Program-made: the position numbers and the translations under genes | The notes under the pieces: generated by a model | Databases searched by the model: none | Seen by the model: the letters and a program-made list of their open reading frames with translations, nothing else | Told to the model about the DNA's origin: nothing | Assembly (NCBI GenBank): GCA_964452735.1 | Contig: CAYVNA010000005.1 | Coordinates: 1-46,954, forward strand | Direction of reading: 5' to 3' | Source of the DNA: UBA2177 sp964452735 | Lineage (GTDB): Bacteria; Patescibacteriota; Dojkabacteria; SC72 | Length of the DNA stretch: 46,954 nucleotides | Shown here: positions 17,069-25,545 of the stretch, in pieces | Numbering within the stretch: position 1 is the first letter of the stretch | Layout: each line of letters opens with the position of its first letter

Positions 17069-18092
17069 CTTTAAGGGATAGTCCTATTGCTACAGAGTAG
17101 GAGGAACCACTCTTTATAACAATATCTCTAAATTTATCATCAACCACTATGTTGTTCCATGGATTTGCTAAAATAGCGTTAACACCCAAGCTCTTTGATA
17201 CATATTCTGGGAGGCCTGGAAGAAGAGCCCCATCTCCATTTAATAGATAATCTGTAGGAGGAACCGAGAGAGTTCTATTTTTGTAAAATTCAACACCCCT
17301 ACGAACCTCTACCATTATTGATTCAACAATAGGGGATAGGACATTGAATATCTTCCCTTCCAGAACCCCTTCAGATATTCCATAGTTTCTCTTAAACTCT
17401 TCGGCTCTTTGGTATTCAAAATTAAACTTGTTTATAATTGCTTGGGTAAGGGAATCAGAACCGATTGCAATACTTTGAGAGAAAACTAGATAACCATCCG
17501 ATAATATACTCATGTCTGTACTATTTGCACCGAAATCCAACATAACAAGATTCTTCTTCCCAGAAGATCTGTACATGGATCTTCCCATAGCTACAGACTC
17601 TGTCTCGATAGCAATCAAATCTACTCCTGCAAGCATCGCTATATTGATATATATATCTACAATCTTCCTAGGAGCCGCAACAACAAGAACTCTTGGTGCA
17701 TTCTTCTCTGTATTGAAACCTATGGGTACATAGCTAAGTTGTACCTCGTTAAGTGGCATTGGGATATACTGCTTTGCTTCAAAATATACTGCATCTTTTA
17801 GTTCTTCCTTCTTTACTCCAGGGAATTCTAAAAACCTTGTAAAAACAGAAAACTCTGGCAATGCCATAACCACATTTCTATTCTTTATTCTAGAGGAATC
17901 AAAAAGCTTCTTCAGAACATCTGCCAATCTTCTTTTGTCATTTTTATCTTCACTATTGATAACTCCTTTTGGAGTAACTTGAGAACCGAGATTGACAAGG
18001 GCAGGGTTATCGGAAGTAATCCTAGAAAGCTCAACTGCTTTTACAGAGTGAGTACCAAAATCTATTCCCACATGATCGGGCAAGTTAGCCAT
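17061..18092 (-). CDS. pilM: Type IV pilus assembly ATPase-fold protein PilM
   Basis: The 343-aa actin-like protein is of normal PilM length. The first nucleotide-binding motif is VGIDFGTHSVKAVEL (residues 8-22) and the second is NLVMLDFGANSTDMSIL. PilM forms a cytoplasmic ring that holds the N-terminus of PilN. Its gene starts the pilMNO group. On the minus strand an extended -10 box TGGTATATT (hexamer 18128-18133) lies about 35 nt before the ATG, so this start has a short leader instead of being leaderless. Confidence 0.92.
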   Translation of the reverse strand: MANLPDHVGIDFGTHSVKAVELSRITSDNPALVNLGSQVTPKGVINSEDKNDKRRLADVLKKLFDSSRIKNRNVVMALPEFSVFTRFLEFPGVKKEELKDAVYFEAKQYIPMPLNEVQLSYVPIGFNTEKNAPRVLVVAAPRKIVDIYINIAMLAGVDLIAIETESVAMGRSMYRSSGKKNLVMLDFGANSTDMSILSDGYLVFSQSIAIGSDSLTQAIINKFNFEYQRAEEFKRNYGISEGVLEGKIFNVLSPIVESIMVEVRRGVEFYKNRTLSVPPTDYLLNGDGALLPGLPEYVSKSLGVNAILANPWNNIVVDDKFRDIVIKSGSSYSVAIGLSLKDE

Positions 18093-18127
18093 CTATAGAG
18101 CAGATTCAAATTAATAGCATTGTATAT

Positions 18128-18133
18128 AATATA
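18128..18133 (-). promoter_or_regulatory. Extended -10 box (TGG)TATATT ahead of pilM
   Basis: Minus-strand TGG (18134-18136) precedes TATATT. The predicted start of transcription leaves a leader of about 28-30 nt before the pilM ATG. Confidence 0.45.
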
Positions 18134-18163
18134 CCAGATACAAATCTCTTTTCAAATAAGAGG

Positions 18164-18550
18164 TTAACCCAGATACTTGTTAAGCTCCTTGACTAATCCC
18201 TGGTAATCAATATCTGTTTTAACAAGGTAAGAAGAAGATCCTAAATCGAAAGACTCTTTTATAACACTCTCACTTGTCATATTAGTTAGGACAACAATAG
18301 GCATCGTCCCATATTTATCAGGATCTGCACCTACTGCTCTTAATACCTCTAAACCATCAACTCCAGGCATCATGAGATCTAATAGTACAAGACTTATTGT
18401 TCCGACATTCTTAGAAAGGAGATCCAAGCCCTGATATCCATCAGATGCAGTCATGCATGGATAACCTGCAGATTCTACAAGCTCTTTATACGAGTCTAGA
18501 AGCTCTTTCTCATCTTCTATTATTAGAATAACACCCGCTTTCTCTGCCAT
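18164..18550 (-). CDS. Single-domain response regulator (CheY-like)
   Basis: The 128 aa form one receiver domain with no output domain. The acidic pair is in IIEDEKEL (residues 10-17), the phosphoacceptor is Asp58 in LVLLDLMMPGVDG, the switch Thr lies in VVLTNMTS and the conserved Lys in YLVKTD. Such proteins signal by protein contact. Its place inside the pilus locus, between the pseudopilin genes and pilM, suggests control of pilus assembly or twitching, as PilG/PilH do in other bacteria. No histidine kinase is seen in this window. It has its own leaderless-type promoter. Confidence 0.92.
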   Translation of the reverse strand: MAEKAGVILIIEDEKELLDSYKELVESAGYPCMTASDGYQGLDLLSKNVGTISLVLLDLMMPGVDGLEVLRAVGADPDKYGTMPIVVLTNMTSESVIKESFDLGSSSYLVKTDIDYQGLVKELNKYLG

Positions 18551-18556
18551 ATCACT

Positions 18557-18562
18557 ATTTTA
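18557..18562 (-). promoter_or_regulatory. -10 box TAAAAT, leaderless start of the response regulator
   Basis: Minus-strand TAAAAT is followed by AGTGAT (6 nt) and the ATG at 18550. Confidence 0.6.
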
Positions 18563-18589
18563 AAAATTTAAATTCATAATATATTCATA

Positions 18590-19285
18590 TTACCATATTA
18601 AACCTTCTGTAGAAACAATACCTTGTCTGAAAACTTTCTTATTTATTGGAGCACCTGGCGCTAAATACCAATCAATTGGCTCTGATTCAATATCAAACCT
18701 TATTACATAGTTAGAATCATTAGAGATTGTATATGCTATCTTGAAATTATTAATATCTACATAATCCGAGTTGAGGGATATTAAATAATCAGAACGATCA
18801 AAACAACTTTCATGAGAACCAGCAAGATCCTCCGCTGTTGTCCTAAGTATGTATCCACGTTCAGAACCTTCTAGAGAAGAAAGGAAGAACCCTATACATA
18901 TCCAATCTTTGTACCCATATGGCCTAAAGTGAATTTCATTGCCTTGTTCATTCTCTCCTAAACCGTCGTCATTGTATGAATTTTCGATATCAACACTTGC
19001 ATCATTTTCTATAGCTAGAGTCTCTGAATTATATTTTCTAACATCAAGAGAGTTGAATATCAAAACATCGGAAGGATCAGAATTTCTAACAGTTCTCCTT
19101 ATTAGTTCCAATACAAACTCTGATTCATTCCTTGCTCTGATTTTATTGCTAGATACAGTAGAGACTTTTATCAAGGTTGTTAAAGTAACAGAAGATATGA
19201 GCATAACCGTACCAATAATGGCAATAGTTATCAGCATCTCTACTAAACTAAATCCTTCATATTTACTATCTAAATATTTCTTCAT
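18590..19285 (-). CDS. Type IV pseudopilin (prepilin-like)
   Basis: The 231-aa protein has a class III signal: a basic leader, then G11|F12 and FSLVEMLITIAIIGTVMLIS with Glu at mature position 5. The rest is a globular domain of beta character. The length and large C-terminal domain suit a minor pilin that starts or caps the fibre (PilW/GspJ-like). It overlaps the upstream pseudopilin gene by 4 nt (ATGA), so translation is coupled. Confidence 0.88.
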   Translation of the reverse strand: MKKYLDSKYEGFSLVEMLITIAIIGTVMLISSVTLTTLIKVSTVSSNKIRARNESEFVLELIRRTVRNSDPSDVLIFNSLDVRKYNSETLAIENDASVDIENSYNDDGLGENEQGNEIHFRPYGYKDWICIGFFLSSLEGSERGYILRTTAEDLAGSHESCFDRSDYLISLNSDYVDINNFKIAYTISNDSNYVIRFDIESEPIDWYLAPGAPINKKVFRQGIVSTEGLIW

Positions 19286-19836
19286 AATTTTACAACTGTC
19301 AAATATGTATAATCCTTTACCTGATTTCCCTTTGTAATTGTTCCATCAGAGATTCTTTGTCCAACAACAATTTTTGCAACTACGAAAGAAGATCCACTAT
19401 CCATTGGCTCTACACATACAACCCTAAAGAAATCTGTTTCCTCATATCCATCTTCTCCTTCTTCCATTATCACTGCAACATTTTTAAACTCGCTACGTTG
19501 ATCAAGAGAAAATGACCTAAAGACATCTTCCGAGGATTTCCTAAAAGCTACTTCTGAAGACTCATTGTCAAAGTAATAGCAGGAACTTAGAACAGGATTA
19601 GGAAATACATCCTCTCCAGATCCAGACTCTTTCCTAGCTATCTCTTGGGCCATCTCAGCACCCTCTACAGCATACTGGGTCATCTTGTCGATAGTTTCAT
19701 TCTGTATTGTGTTGTGCATTGTATTTACAGCAATCTGCATCAAAACTACAGAGGATATACCGACAACCATTATGGCAATCAATGCTTCTACAAAACCGAG
19801 TGCTTCGTATTTTTTTTCTTTAATAATTCTTCTCAT
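19282..19836 (-). CDS. Type IV pseudopilin (PilV/GspI-like)
   Basis: The 184-aa protein has a short basic leader MRRIIKEKKYEA followed by LGFVEALIAIMVVGISSVVL. If cleavage falls after Ala12 the glutamate sits at mature +5, as required; a Gly14|Phe15 cleavage would place it at +3. So Ala at -1 is the better reading, as in two other pilins here. It is a minor pilin by size and position. It overlaps both neighbours by 4 nt, showing a compact minor-pilin operon. Confidence 0.85.
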   Translation of the reverse strand: MRRIIKEKKYEALGFVEALIAIMVVGISSVVLMQIAVNTMHNTIQNETIDKMTQYAVEGAEMAQEIARKESGSGEDVFPNPVLSSCYYFDNESSEVAFRKSSEDVFRSFSLDQRSEFKNVAVIMEEGEDGYEETDFFRVVCVEPMDSGSSFVVAKIVVGQRISDGTITKGNQVKDYTYLTVVKL

Positions 19837-20585
19837 TTATACATTCCTGTCTCTATCTTCCCAGATAGGTTTCTCACAACTAATTCTCTTTTAGAACCAG
19901 AACCTAGAGGATCTATTGTGACTTTGAAATTAAGAACTTCCTCGGAAGGAACTAGATTACCCTCGGAGTCGAAATTAACTAGATAGCCGTTTTGATCATA
20001 GAAGAATGCTCTCCCTGAGACAGATTCAAAAAGGATATACCTAATTCCTGATTCAAAGGTAACGATAGATTTGGGTATAGTAATAGATCTATCATATCCA
20101 ACAAGTGTGCGGATATCTTCTTTTCCATCTTCACAAATACTCCTATCATACAGAATGCTAGAAGCTGTAGTTGGAAGATAGCCATTCCTAGCAACAGTTC
20201 CAAATGGCTCCTTAGGATTGTATCCTGGGATATTCGATTTTGTTCGGATATCACCATAGTCTTCATACGGAGAACACCATTTGAACGTCTTGTATCTGCC
20301 GTCTGTTTCTGATTGGCTAAAATCTATTCCTAGACCGAATATCCAATTTTCACCAGGATTTCTTTGTAGCAACATGGAAGCTCTTTGAATACTACGGACA
20401 TCTTGTTCAAGGGTGAGCATATATTCGTTCATTTTGATGGTGTTCTGGAGCCCATCAAAGGCTGCGAAGGACATCCCTCCTAAGATGATGAATATGGAGA
20501 TAACAACAAGTAGTTCAAATAGGGTATATCCCGGATATTTTCTCTCTTTCTTTCCTGATTCCAAGGCAGTGTAAAATAAAATCAA
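19833..20585 (-). CDS. Type IV pseudopilin (GspH/FimT-like)
   Basis: The protein is about 250 aa with the class III signal KYPG|YTLFELLVVISIFIILGG, Glu at mature +5. The C-terminal domain includes several Tyr/Gly-rich loops and ends in a basic GSGSKRELVVRNLSGK stretch. The start is uncertain: the frame opens with TTG at 20585, and another TTG at 20564 (giving LESGKKERKYPG) is equally possible; neither has a Shine-Dalgarno. It probably serves as a minor pilin together with the two overlapping genes downstream. Confidence 0.82.
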   Translation of the reverse strand: MILFYTALESGKKERKYPGYTLFELLVVISIFIILGGMSFAAFDGLQNTIKMNEYMLTLEQDVRSIQRASMLLQRNPGENWIFGLGIDFSQSETDGRYKTFKWCSPYEDYGDIRTKSNIPGYNPKEPFGTVARNGYLPTTASSILYDRSICEDGKEDIRTLVGYDRSITIPKSIVTFESGIRYILFESVSGRAFFYDQNGYLVNFDSEGNLVPSEEVLNFKVTIDPLGSGSKRELVVRNLSGKIETGMYK

Positions 20586-20620
20586 TAATTAAATCTAACA
20601 CAATGGAGGTTTAGATTCAA

Positions 20621-21202
20621 TTAATTGCTTAACCAGAAGCCTCCTTCCTTTGGTCTCCAGTCAGATTGATCCAGGCTTTTGATAACGATAGCGTAGGGAT
20701 CCTGATCCTTGATCTGAGATCCTATATCACTTCTTGGGATGGGGTTACTCTCTGGCAATATTCCTATACCACTACCTGTGCAGAAAAAACCCCTTTCCAT
20801 TTCATCATCTATACCTCCTAAGGAAACACAAACTAGAACAAACTGTTGATCATATTCATCCGTCGCATAGTAGTATGTTGCATTTGCTCCTCCATCGAAG
20901 TTTCCCTCTATGTATTTTTTCAATTTGTGATCTTTTTCTGTACCATTATACCCTAGAGAGTAGGCAAACATTTCTTTCTCTATACATGTAGAGCATGTCC
21001 CTACCTCTGGAAACTTTCCATTATCTTGCTTGTATTCAAGGAGCATGGCGTATAGTTTTCTTGCTGAGTCTTGGTGCTGGGTATCCTGTGAACGAAGTAT
21101 TGCGTATCTACCAATAGTTATCCCAATAACTAGTAGTATTATGAGTATTCCCATAACGATGAGTAACTCCACTAGTGTAAAGGCAGTATATTTTCTTCGC
21201 AT
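20621..21202 (-). CDS. Type IV pilin (paralogue of the 22039-22638 pilin)
   Basis: The 193-aa protein begins MRRKYTA|FTLVELLIVMGILII, with Ala at -1 and Glu at mature +5. The N-terminal helix is nearly the same as in the other major-type pilin at 22039-22638, and the pattern GRYAILRSQDTQHQDSARKLYAMLLEYKQDNGKFPEVG fits the pilin stalk and following loop. Both proteins share a later VLVCVSLGG/VLVCVTLGG strand and a CTGSG/CNGNG Cys motif. The gene starts 11 nt after the pilD stop. Two Cys pairs could form disulphides. Confidence 0.88.
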   Translation of the reverse strand: MRRKYTAFTLVELLIVMGILIILLVIGITIGRYAILRSQDTQHQDSARKLYAMLLEYKQDNGKFPEVGTCSTCIEKEMFAYSLGYNGTEKDHKLKKYIEGNFDGGANATYYYATDEYDQQFVLVCVSLGGIDDEMERGFFCTGSGIGILPESNPIPRSDIGSQIKDQDPYAIVIKSLDQSDWRPKEGGFWLSN

Positions 21203-21213
21203 ATTCTAATCTA

Positions 21214-21960
21214 TCATATTGAGAGATATTTAAGAAGTAATTCCCATATTATTTCTCCATATAGCACAGTCAGTATGTATGCTATTGAGACAAACGGGAT
21301 CATCGGGATTTTTAGTTTCTTAATGTTTTTCCTGTACATGAGACAATATATGATGGAGTAGAGAAGAGCCGTCACTATACTAAGCCAGAATAGAACAAAG
21401 AATTGAGAAGGACTTAAGAGTATTCCCAATGCCAGAAATACTAATATATCTCCAATACCGAAAGATTTCTTCACCATATTTATAATAAAGAGCATCCCAG
21501 AGAGTAGTAGGGGTAGGTATATATTCTGAATATTTAGAGAGAAGAGAAAGAAGAATATAACGGAGACAGAGAGAAAGATATGTACTAGATTTTTCGGTAC
21601 TGCTTTGTATTTAACATCATGGTATGAAAGTATGAAAAGGATGATGAGAAGAATCCATGATATCCAGGTTATTTCATATATGTAGAATAATAGTGTTGTT
21701 ATACCTAGAACTAGTTCTGATATAGGGTAATAGATATTTATCTTGGTTTTGCATTTGGGACATTTCCCCTTTATGTATATATATCCGAATATTGGGACTA
21801 GTTCTATCCATGTTAATTGTTTCTTACATTTTTCACAGTGAGATCCTTTTGTGATGATGTCAGGATATTTATATCCGTTATCTACTCTATATGCAGTAGC
21901 ATTGAGAAAACTTGCTATAGATGCACCTATGAAAAATATACAGATATATATTATGAACAT
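21214..21960 (-). CDS. pilD: Prepilin peptidase / N-methyltransferase PilD
   Basis: This is a 248-aa integral membrane aspartyl protease. The N-terminal methylase domain has the zinc tetracysteine, CEKC near residues 43-46 and CPKC near 67-70. The two catalytic Asp residues are in YHDVKYKAVP and in FGIGDIL (the GxGD motif). It cleaves and methylates the pilins encoded on both sides. The start is supported by TATAAT 6 nt upstream on the minus strand. It is the first gene of the second pilus transcription unit, and a terminator separates it from the pilin gene upstream. Confidence 0.95.
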   Translation of the reverse strand: MFIIYICIFFIGASIASFLNATAYRVDNGYKYPDIITKGSHCEKCKKQLTWIELVPIFGYIYIKGKCPKCKTKINIYYPISELVLGITTLLFYIYEITWISWILLIILFILSYHDVKYKAVPKNLVHIFLSVSVIFFFLFSLNIQNIYLPLLLSGMLFIINMVKKSFGIGDILVFLALGILLSPSQFFVLFWLSIVTALLYSIIYCLMYRKNIKKLKIPMIPFVSIAYILTVLYGEIIWELLLKYLSI

Positions 21961-21966
21961 GTATAA

Positions 21967-21972
21967 ATTATA
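21967..21972 (-). promoter_or_regulatory. -10 box TATAAT, leaderless start of pilD
   Basis: Minus-strand TATAAT is followed by TTATAC (6 nt) and ATG at 21960. It lies just beyond the upstream pilin terminator and restarts transcription for pilD and the minor pilins. Confidence 0.65.
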
Positions 21973-21985
21973 TATTAAATATGGG

Positions 21986-22010
21986 AAAGAAAAACCCCTC
22001 CGAAGAGGGG
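21986..22010 (-). terminator. Intrinsic terminator after the major pilin gene
   Basis: On the minus strand CCCCTC-TTCG-GAGGGG (22010-21995) is a perfect 6-bp stem with a UUCG tetraloop, followed by TTTTTCTTT. It lies 29 nt after the pilin stop and separates the pilBTC-pilin unit from the pilD unit. A stable 3' hairpin would also protect an abundant pilin mRNA. Confidence 0.9.
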
Positions 22011-22038
22011 CTTCATATCCGGATATTGATTTCAGAGA

Positions 22039-22638
22039 TTACTCTCCCTCTACAGCAGGTTCAGCTGAACCCCAGGAGCTACCATTCCAAACGGAACCGT
22101 CAGCCGCGATAATGGCATTATATGTGGCAGCACCATCACCCGTCGTATATGGTATAGACTTATCTGTTACATTTGCCCCAGTAACATTTCCAGTCCCAGC
22201 TCCTATTGTTAAATCTTCATCTCCAAATCCATTTCCATTACAATATACACCTCTCTGTCTAGCATCATCCTCCCCACCTAATGTGACGCATACCAATACG
22301 GATTGCTTCTGTGCAGTTTCAACAAAGTAATAGAACTCTGCCTCGGTACCTCCCTTGAAAGCACCAGAATCCAGATATTTATTTAAAGGAGCAGACTCAT
22401 CACCAACTTCGCCTATTAGTGCCTCAACAGTTGTCGCATCTGGAAAATCTCTATTATCTGTATAATATGCCTGAAGGCCCTGATAGATTTGATCTACTGC
22501 ATTCTGATGTGCAACGTCATTAGCTCTATTTATAGCAAACCTACCCGCAGTAATACCAATAACCATTAGAATTATTAAGATACCCATAACTATAAGCATT
22601 TCTACTAGTGTAAATGCCTCGTACAAACTCTTTCTCAT
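22039..22638 (-). CDS. Type IV pilin, probable major subunit
   Basis: The 199-aa protein begins MRKSLYEA|FTLVEMLIVMGILII, with Ala at -1 and Glu at mature +5. A helical stalk follows (AHQNAVDQIYQGLQAYYTDNRDFPDA), then a Gly/Thr/Asn-rich domain and an acidic tail. It lies at the end of the pilB-pilT-pilC unit and is followed by a strong terminator, as expected for the most highly expressed subunit. It is paralogous to the pilin at 20621-21202. Calling it major rather than minor is an inference from position and terminator. Confidence 0.88.
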   Translation of the reverse strand: MRKSLYEAFTLVEMLIVMGILIILMVIGITAGRFAINRANDVAHQNAVDQIYQGLQAYYTDNRDFPDATTVEALIGEVGDESAPLNKYLDSGAFKGGTEAEFYYFVETAQKQSVLVCVTLGGEDDARQRGVYCNGNGFGDEDLTIGAGTGNVTGANVTDKSIPYTTGDGAATYNAIIAADGSVWNGSSWGSAEPAVEGE

Positions 22639-22702
22639 ACAGATTAGACAGTTTTAATTTAATTAATATAAGTTACAAAAGTTTTGATACCATGTCAATA
22701 CC

Positions 22703-23914
22703 TTACCCTATGGCAGAGGAAAGTTGGAACATAGGCATATATACTGCCATAGCTATAAAACCAATAGCCAGACCCATTATAATAAGGAAAAGAGGTTCCA
22801 ATACTGCAGAAAGATTACTCGTAGCAGTATCAACCTCATCCTTGTAATATTCTGATACCTTTGCCAAAACAGTATCCATTTCACCAGTTTCACCACCAAC
22901 AGCGATCATACTACTAACAAGAAGGGGATAGTACTCACTCCTTGCTATAGGAATTGCTAATGGACCACCTTTCTCAACTTCATCTCTTGCTTCCATCAAA
23001 GTATCTCTAAACATCTCATTGCTTAATGATTGTGCTGTAAGCTCAATTGCCTTGATAATAGGGAGACCACTTCCAAGGAGTAGGGAGAGTACTCTTGTGA
23101 ATTGAGATAATTGCATCTTAGAAATAATACCTCCTACTACAGGGACTCTGAGAATCAATTTATCAAAATTTCTTTTCCCTTTTGGGGTATCTAAGTAGTA
23201 TTTAATACCTACTACAAGAACAAGAAGAACTATTAATATTGCCCACCAATAGGCAACAAAGAATTCACTCATACTCATTAGGAATCTAGTAGCAAAGGGT
23301 AGTTCAGCATCAAAATCTTTATATATTTCCGCCATTGAAGGTACAAGAACAAACATCATTAGTATAATTACCGCGATAATTACAACTAGAATAATTGCAG
23401 GATATATCATTGCAGACTTGATTTTACTAGATAGAGCATTCTTGTCTTCTAACTCTACAGCTAACTTGGAGAGGATTGCTTCTAGATTACCACTTTCCTC
23501 ACCAGCCTCTATCAAGTTTAGTGTTATATCATCAAAAACTTCTTCTTGTGCTCTAAAAGATTCCGCCAATGATTTCCCTGACTGTATGGATAAAAGAACT
23601 TCTTTGAGAACTCTCTTGAATAATGGGTTTGATGCTTGTTGAACCATTATTTCAAGAGCTCGAGTAAGAGGAAGACCAGCTCCAACCATCGTTGCCATCT
23701 GTCGCATAAATACGACCTTGTCTTTCATTGGAACTCCCCCAATATTTACCTCATTAAGCTTCTCTAGATCTATACCCAATCCTTCTTTAACAGAAACAAC
23801 TATTAGTCCACGATCATGAAGGATATCAGCTACTGTATGTACATCTTTTGCTTCTATTTCTCCTTCTACAACCTTTCCATTATTATCTCTGGCTGAATAC
23901 CTAAATTTCTTCAT
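22703..23914 (-). CDS. pilC: Type IV pilus inner-membrane platform protein PilC
   Basis: The 403 aa are typical for PilC/GspF. The N-terminal MKKFRYSARDNNGKVVEGEI and DRGLIVVSV are standard. Two repeated GspF cytoplasmic domains follow, each with a G-x-P-L/I motif (GAGLPLTRALEIM near 77-89, GSGLPIIKAIELTAQS near 280) and the GEESG/GETGE loop. Three membrane helices lie near 165-190, 215-235 and 375-395. PilC is the platform on which PilB and PilT turn. It lies 3 nt after pilT. Confidence 0.95.
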   Translation of the reverse strand: MKKFRYSARDNNGKVVEGEIEAKDVHTVADILHDRGLIVVSVKEGLGIDLEKLNEVNIGGVPMKDKVVFMRQMATMVGAGLPLTRALEIMVQQASNPLFKRVLKEVLLSIQSGKSLAESFRAQEEVFDDITLNLIEAGEESGNLEAILSKLAVELEDKNALSSKIKSAMIYPAIILVVIIAVIILMMFVLVPSMAEIYKDFDAELPFATRFLMSMSEFFVAYWWAILIVLLVLVVGIKYYLDTPKGKRNFDKLILRVPVVGGIISKMQLSQFTRVLSLLLGSGLPIIKAIELTAQSLSNEMFRDTLMEARDEVEKGGPLAIPIARSEYYPLLVSSMIAVGGETGEMDTVLAKVSEYYKDEVDTATSNLSAVLEPLFLIIMGLAIGFIAMAVYMPMFQLSSAIG

Positions 23915-23917
23915 ATA

Positions 23918-25522
23918 CTATGATTTCAATAATCTTAATACTTCTTCCGGATGCACAGCATACTCTTGAGCTCTTTGTAGGGATATTACTCCCTCCCGAA
24001 CTAGCCCAACAAGAGACTTTTCTAAATATACCATACCAATATCGGAGCTTGTCCTGATGACATTATCTATCTGATACATTTTTCCTTCTCTAATTAGATT
24101 ACTAACTGCAGAATTATTAAGCATTATTTCTGAAACAGCTCTTCGTCCACCTTTCTCCAAAGGAATTAATCTCTGAGCTATAACTGCTTCCAAGGTATTT
24201 GCTATTTGAGTTCTAACCTGTTGTTGCTGATTTTCAGGGAATACATCAACAATCCTGTCAAGTGTTTGAGATGCACTGTTTGTATGAAGAGTAGCGAAAA
24301 CAAGATGACCTGTTTCAGCGAGGGTGATAGCAGAAGAGATAGTTTCAAAATCTCTCATTTCGCCAACGAGTATAACATCAGGATCTTGCCTTAAAGCACT
24401 CCTAAGAGCAATATTCCAAGAGTGAGTATCATCATTCATCTCTCGTTGATCTATCAAAGATTTCTTTCCTTCAAATACATATTCTATTGGGTCTTCAATA
24501 GTCACTATATGACAGAACCTTGTTCTATTTATATCTTCCAATATGGCTGCCAATGTAGTACTTTTACCATGCCCTGTAGGACCAGTTACAAGTATGAGAC
24601 CTTGTTTTAATTTCGCAAACTGATGATACATCTGTGGAAGCATAAGTTCCTCCACAGTTCGAATCCTTGATGGAATTAGACGGAATGCTGCAGAGAGATT
24701 CTTCATTGAATAGTATGCGTTCACCCTAAATCTTGCATTATTTGCACCCTGAAAGGTATATGCGAAATCTATCTCCCTGTTAACCTCCAGAAGCTCTTTC
24801 TTCTCATCTGATAGTACAGAGAATATTAGTCCTTCAGCATCTTCAGGGTTTAATACTTTCTCATCGAGATCAAGAAGTTCCCCATCTATACGAACAATGG
24901 GAGGGTATCCAACAGCTATATGTAGGTCTGAAGCATTTCTGTTGATCGCTTCAGAAAGTAGCCTTTCTATACTTAAAACGGAATCACTTATGGTATTTGG
25001 TGATTTCAAGCTATCGTTCCTAGTGATGTCGTCTGTTCGGGAAGGAGCTTTTTGCACAGGCTTAGAAAGATTATCACTTTTTGGATCCCTTTCCATCGCC
25101 CTAGGTTTCTTCGTATCAGGCATAATTGAATCTAAACTCTCCCTTAGTTTCGGAAGGTCGGAAGGGAGTGGAGAAAACGCATCAATGGGGGGAGGTTGGA
25201 TACTATTAGCAATGTCTTTCAGATCAAAACTGCTTGAAGATGGAGAACTATCTAAAGAAGGTAATGGTGTGGGCTCTTGAGTATATGTATTTTCTTGTGG
25301 AAGAGGTTGCTCTGCTACAGGAGATGATATCTGTTGATCATTGCTAATTAATTCGTCCAAGCTTTTTCTCAAATCTTCCATTGATTTATTATCATTACTG
25401 GTTGGAGCAGTAGGGGTAGAGGGAGAAGCAGGTGTAGGAGTAGTTGCTTGATTTCCATCTCCAGAGGGAAAAGAGGGATACTGGAATTGTATATTATTAT
25501 TGGGGGCAGTATTTTGATCCAT
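23918..25522 (-). CDS. pilT: Twitching motility / pilus retraction ATPase PilT with long disordered N-terminus
   Basis: The protein has 534 aa, where PilT is usually about 350-370. Residues 1-180 are rich in Pro, Ser, Thr and Gln and look disordered. The ATPase follows: ASDLHIAVGYPPIVRIDGEL (197-216), Walker A TGPTGHGKS (313-321), an Asp box TIEDPIEYVFEG, Walker B DPDVILVGEMRD, and a retraction-type NLIREGKMYQIDNVI near the end. It would depolymerise the pilus. The gene lies between pilB (23-nt gap) and pilC (3-nt gap). A TATAAA 7 nt before the ATG might add an internal leaderless start. Confidence 0.94.
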   Translation of the reverse strand: MDQNTAPNNNIQFQYPSFPSGDGNQATTPTPASPSTPTAPTSNDNKSMEDLRKSLDELISNDQQISSPVAEQPLPQENTYTQEPTPLPSLDSSPSSSSFDLKDIANSIQPPPIDAFSPLPSDLPKLRESLDSIMPDTKKPRAMERDPKSDNLSKPVQKAPSRTDDITRNDSLKSPNTISDSVLSIERLLSEAINRNASDLHIAVGYPPIVRIDGELLDLDEKVLNPEDAEGLIFSVLSDEKKELLEVNREIDFAYTFQGANNARFRVNAYYSMKNLSAAFRLIPSRIRTVEELMLPQMYHQFAKLKQGLILVTGPTGHGKSTTLAAILEDINRTRFCHIVTIEDPIEYVFEGKKSLIDQREMNDDTHSWNIALRSALRQDPDVILVGEMRDFETISSAITLAETGHLVFATLHTNSASQTLDRIVDVFPENQQQQVRTQIANTLEAVIAQRLIPLEKGGRRAVSEIMLNNSAVSNLIREGKMYQIDNVIRTSSDIGMVYLEKSLVGLVREGVISLQRAQEYAVHPEEVLRLLKS

Positions 25523-25545
25523 ATATTTATTTATATCAAAAATAT

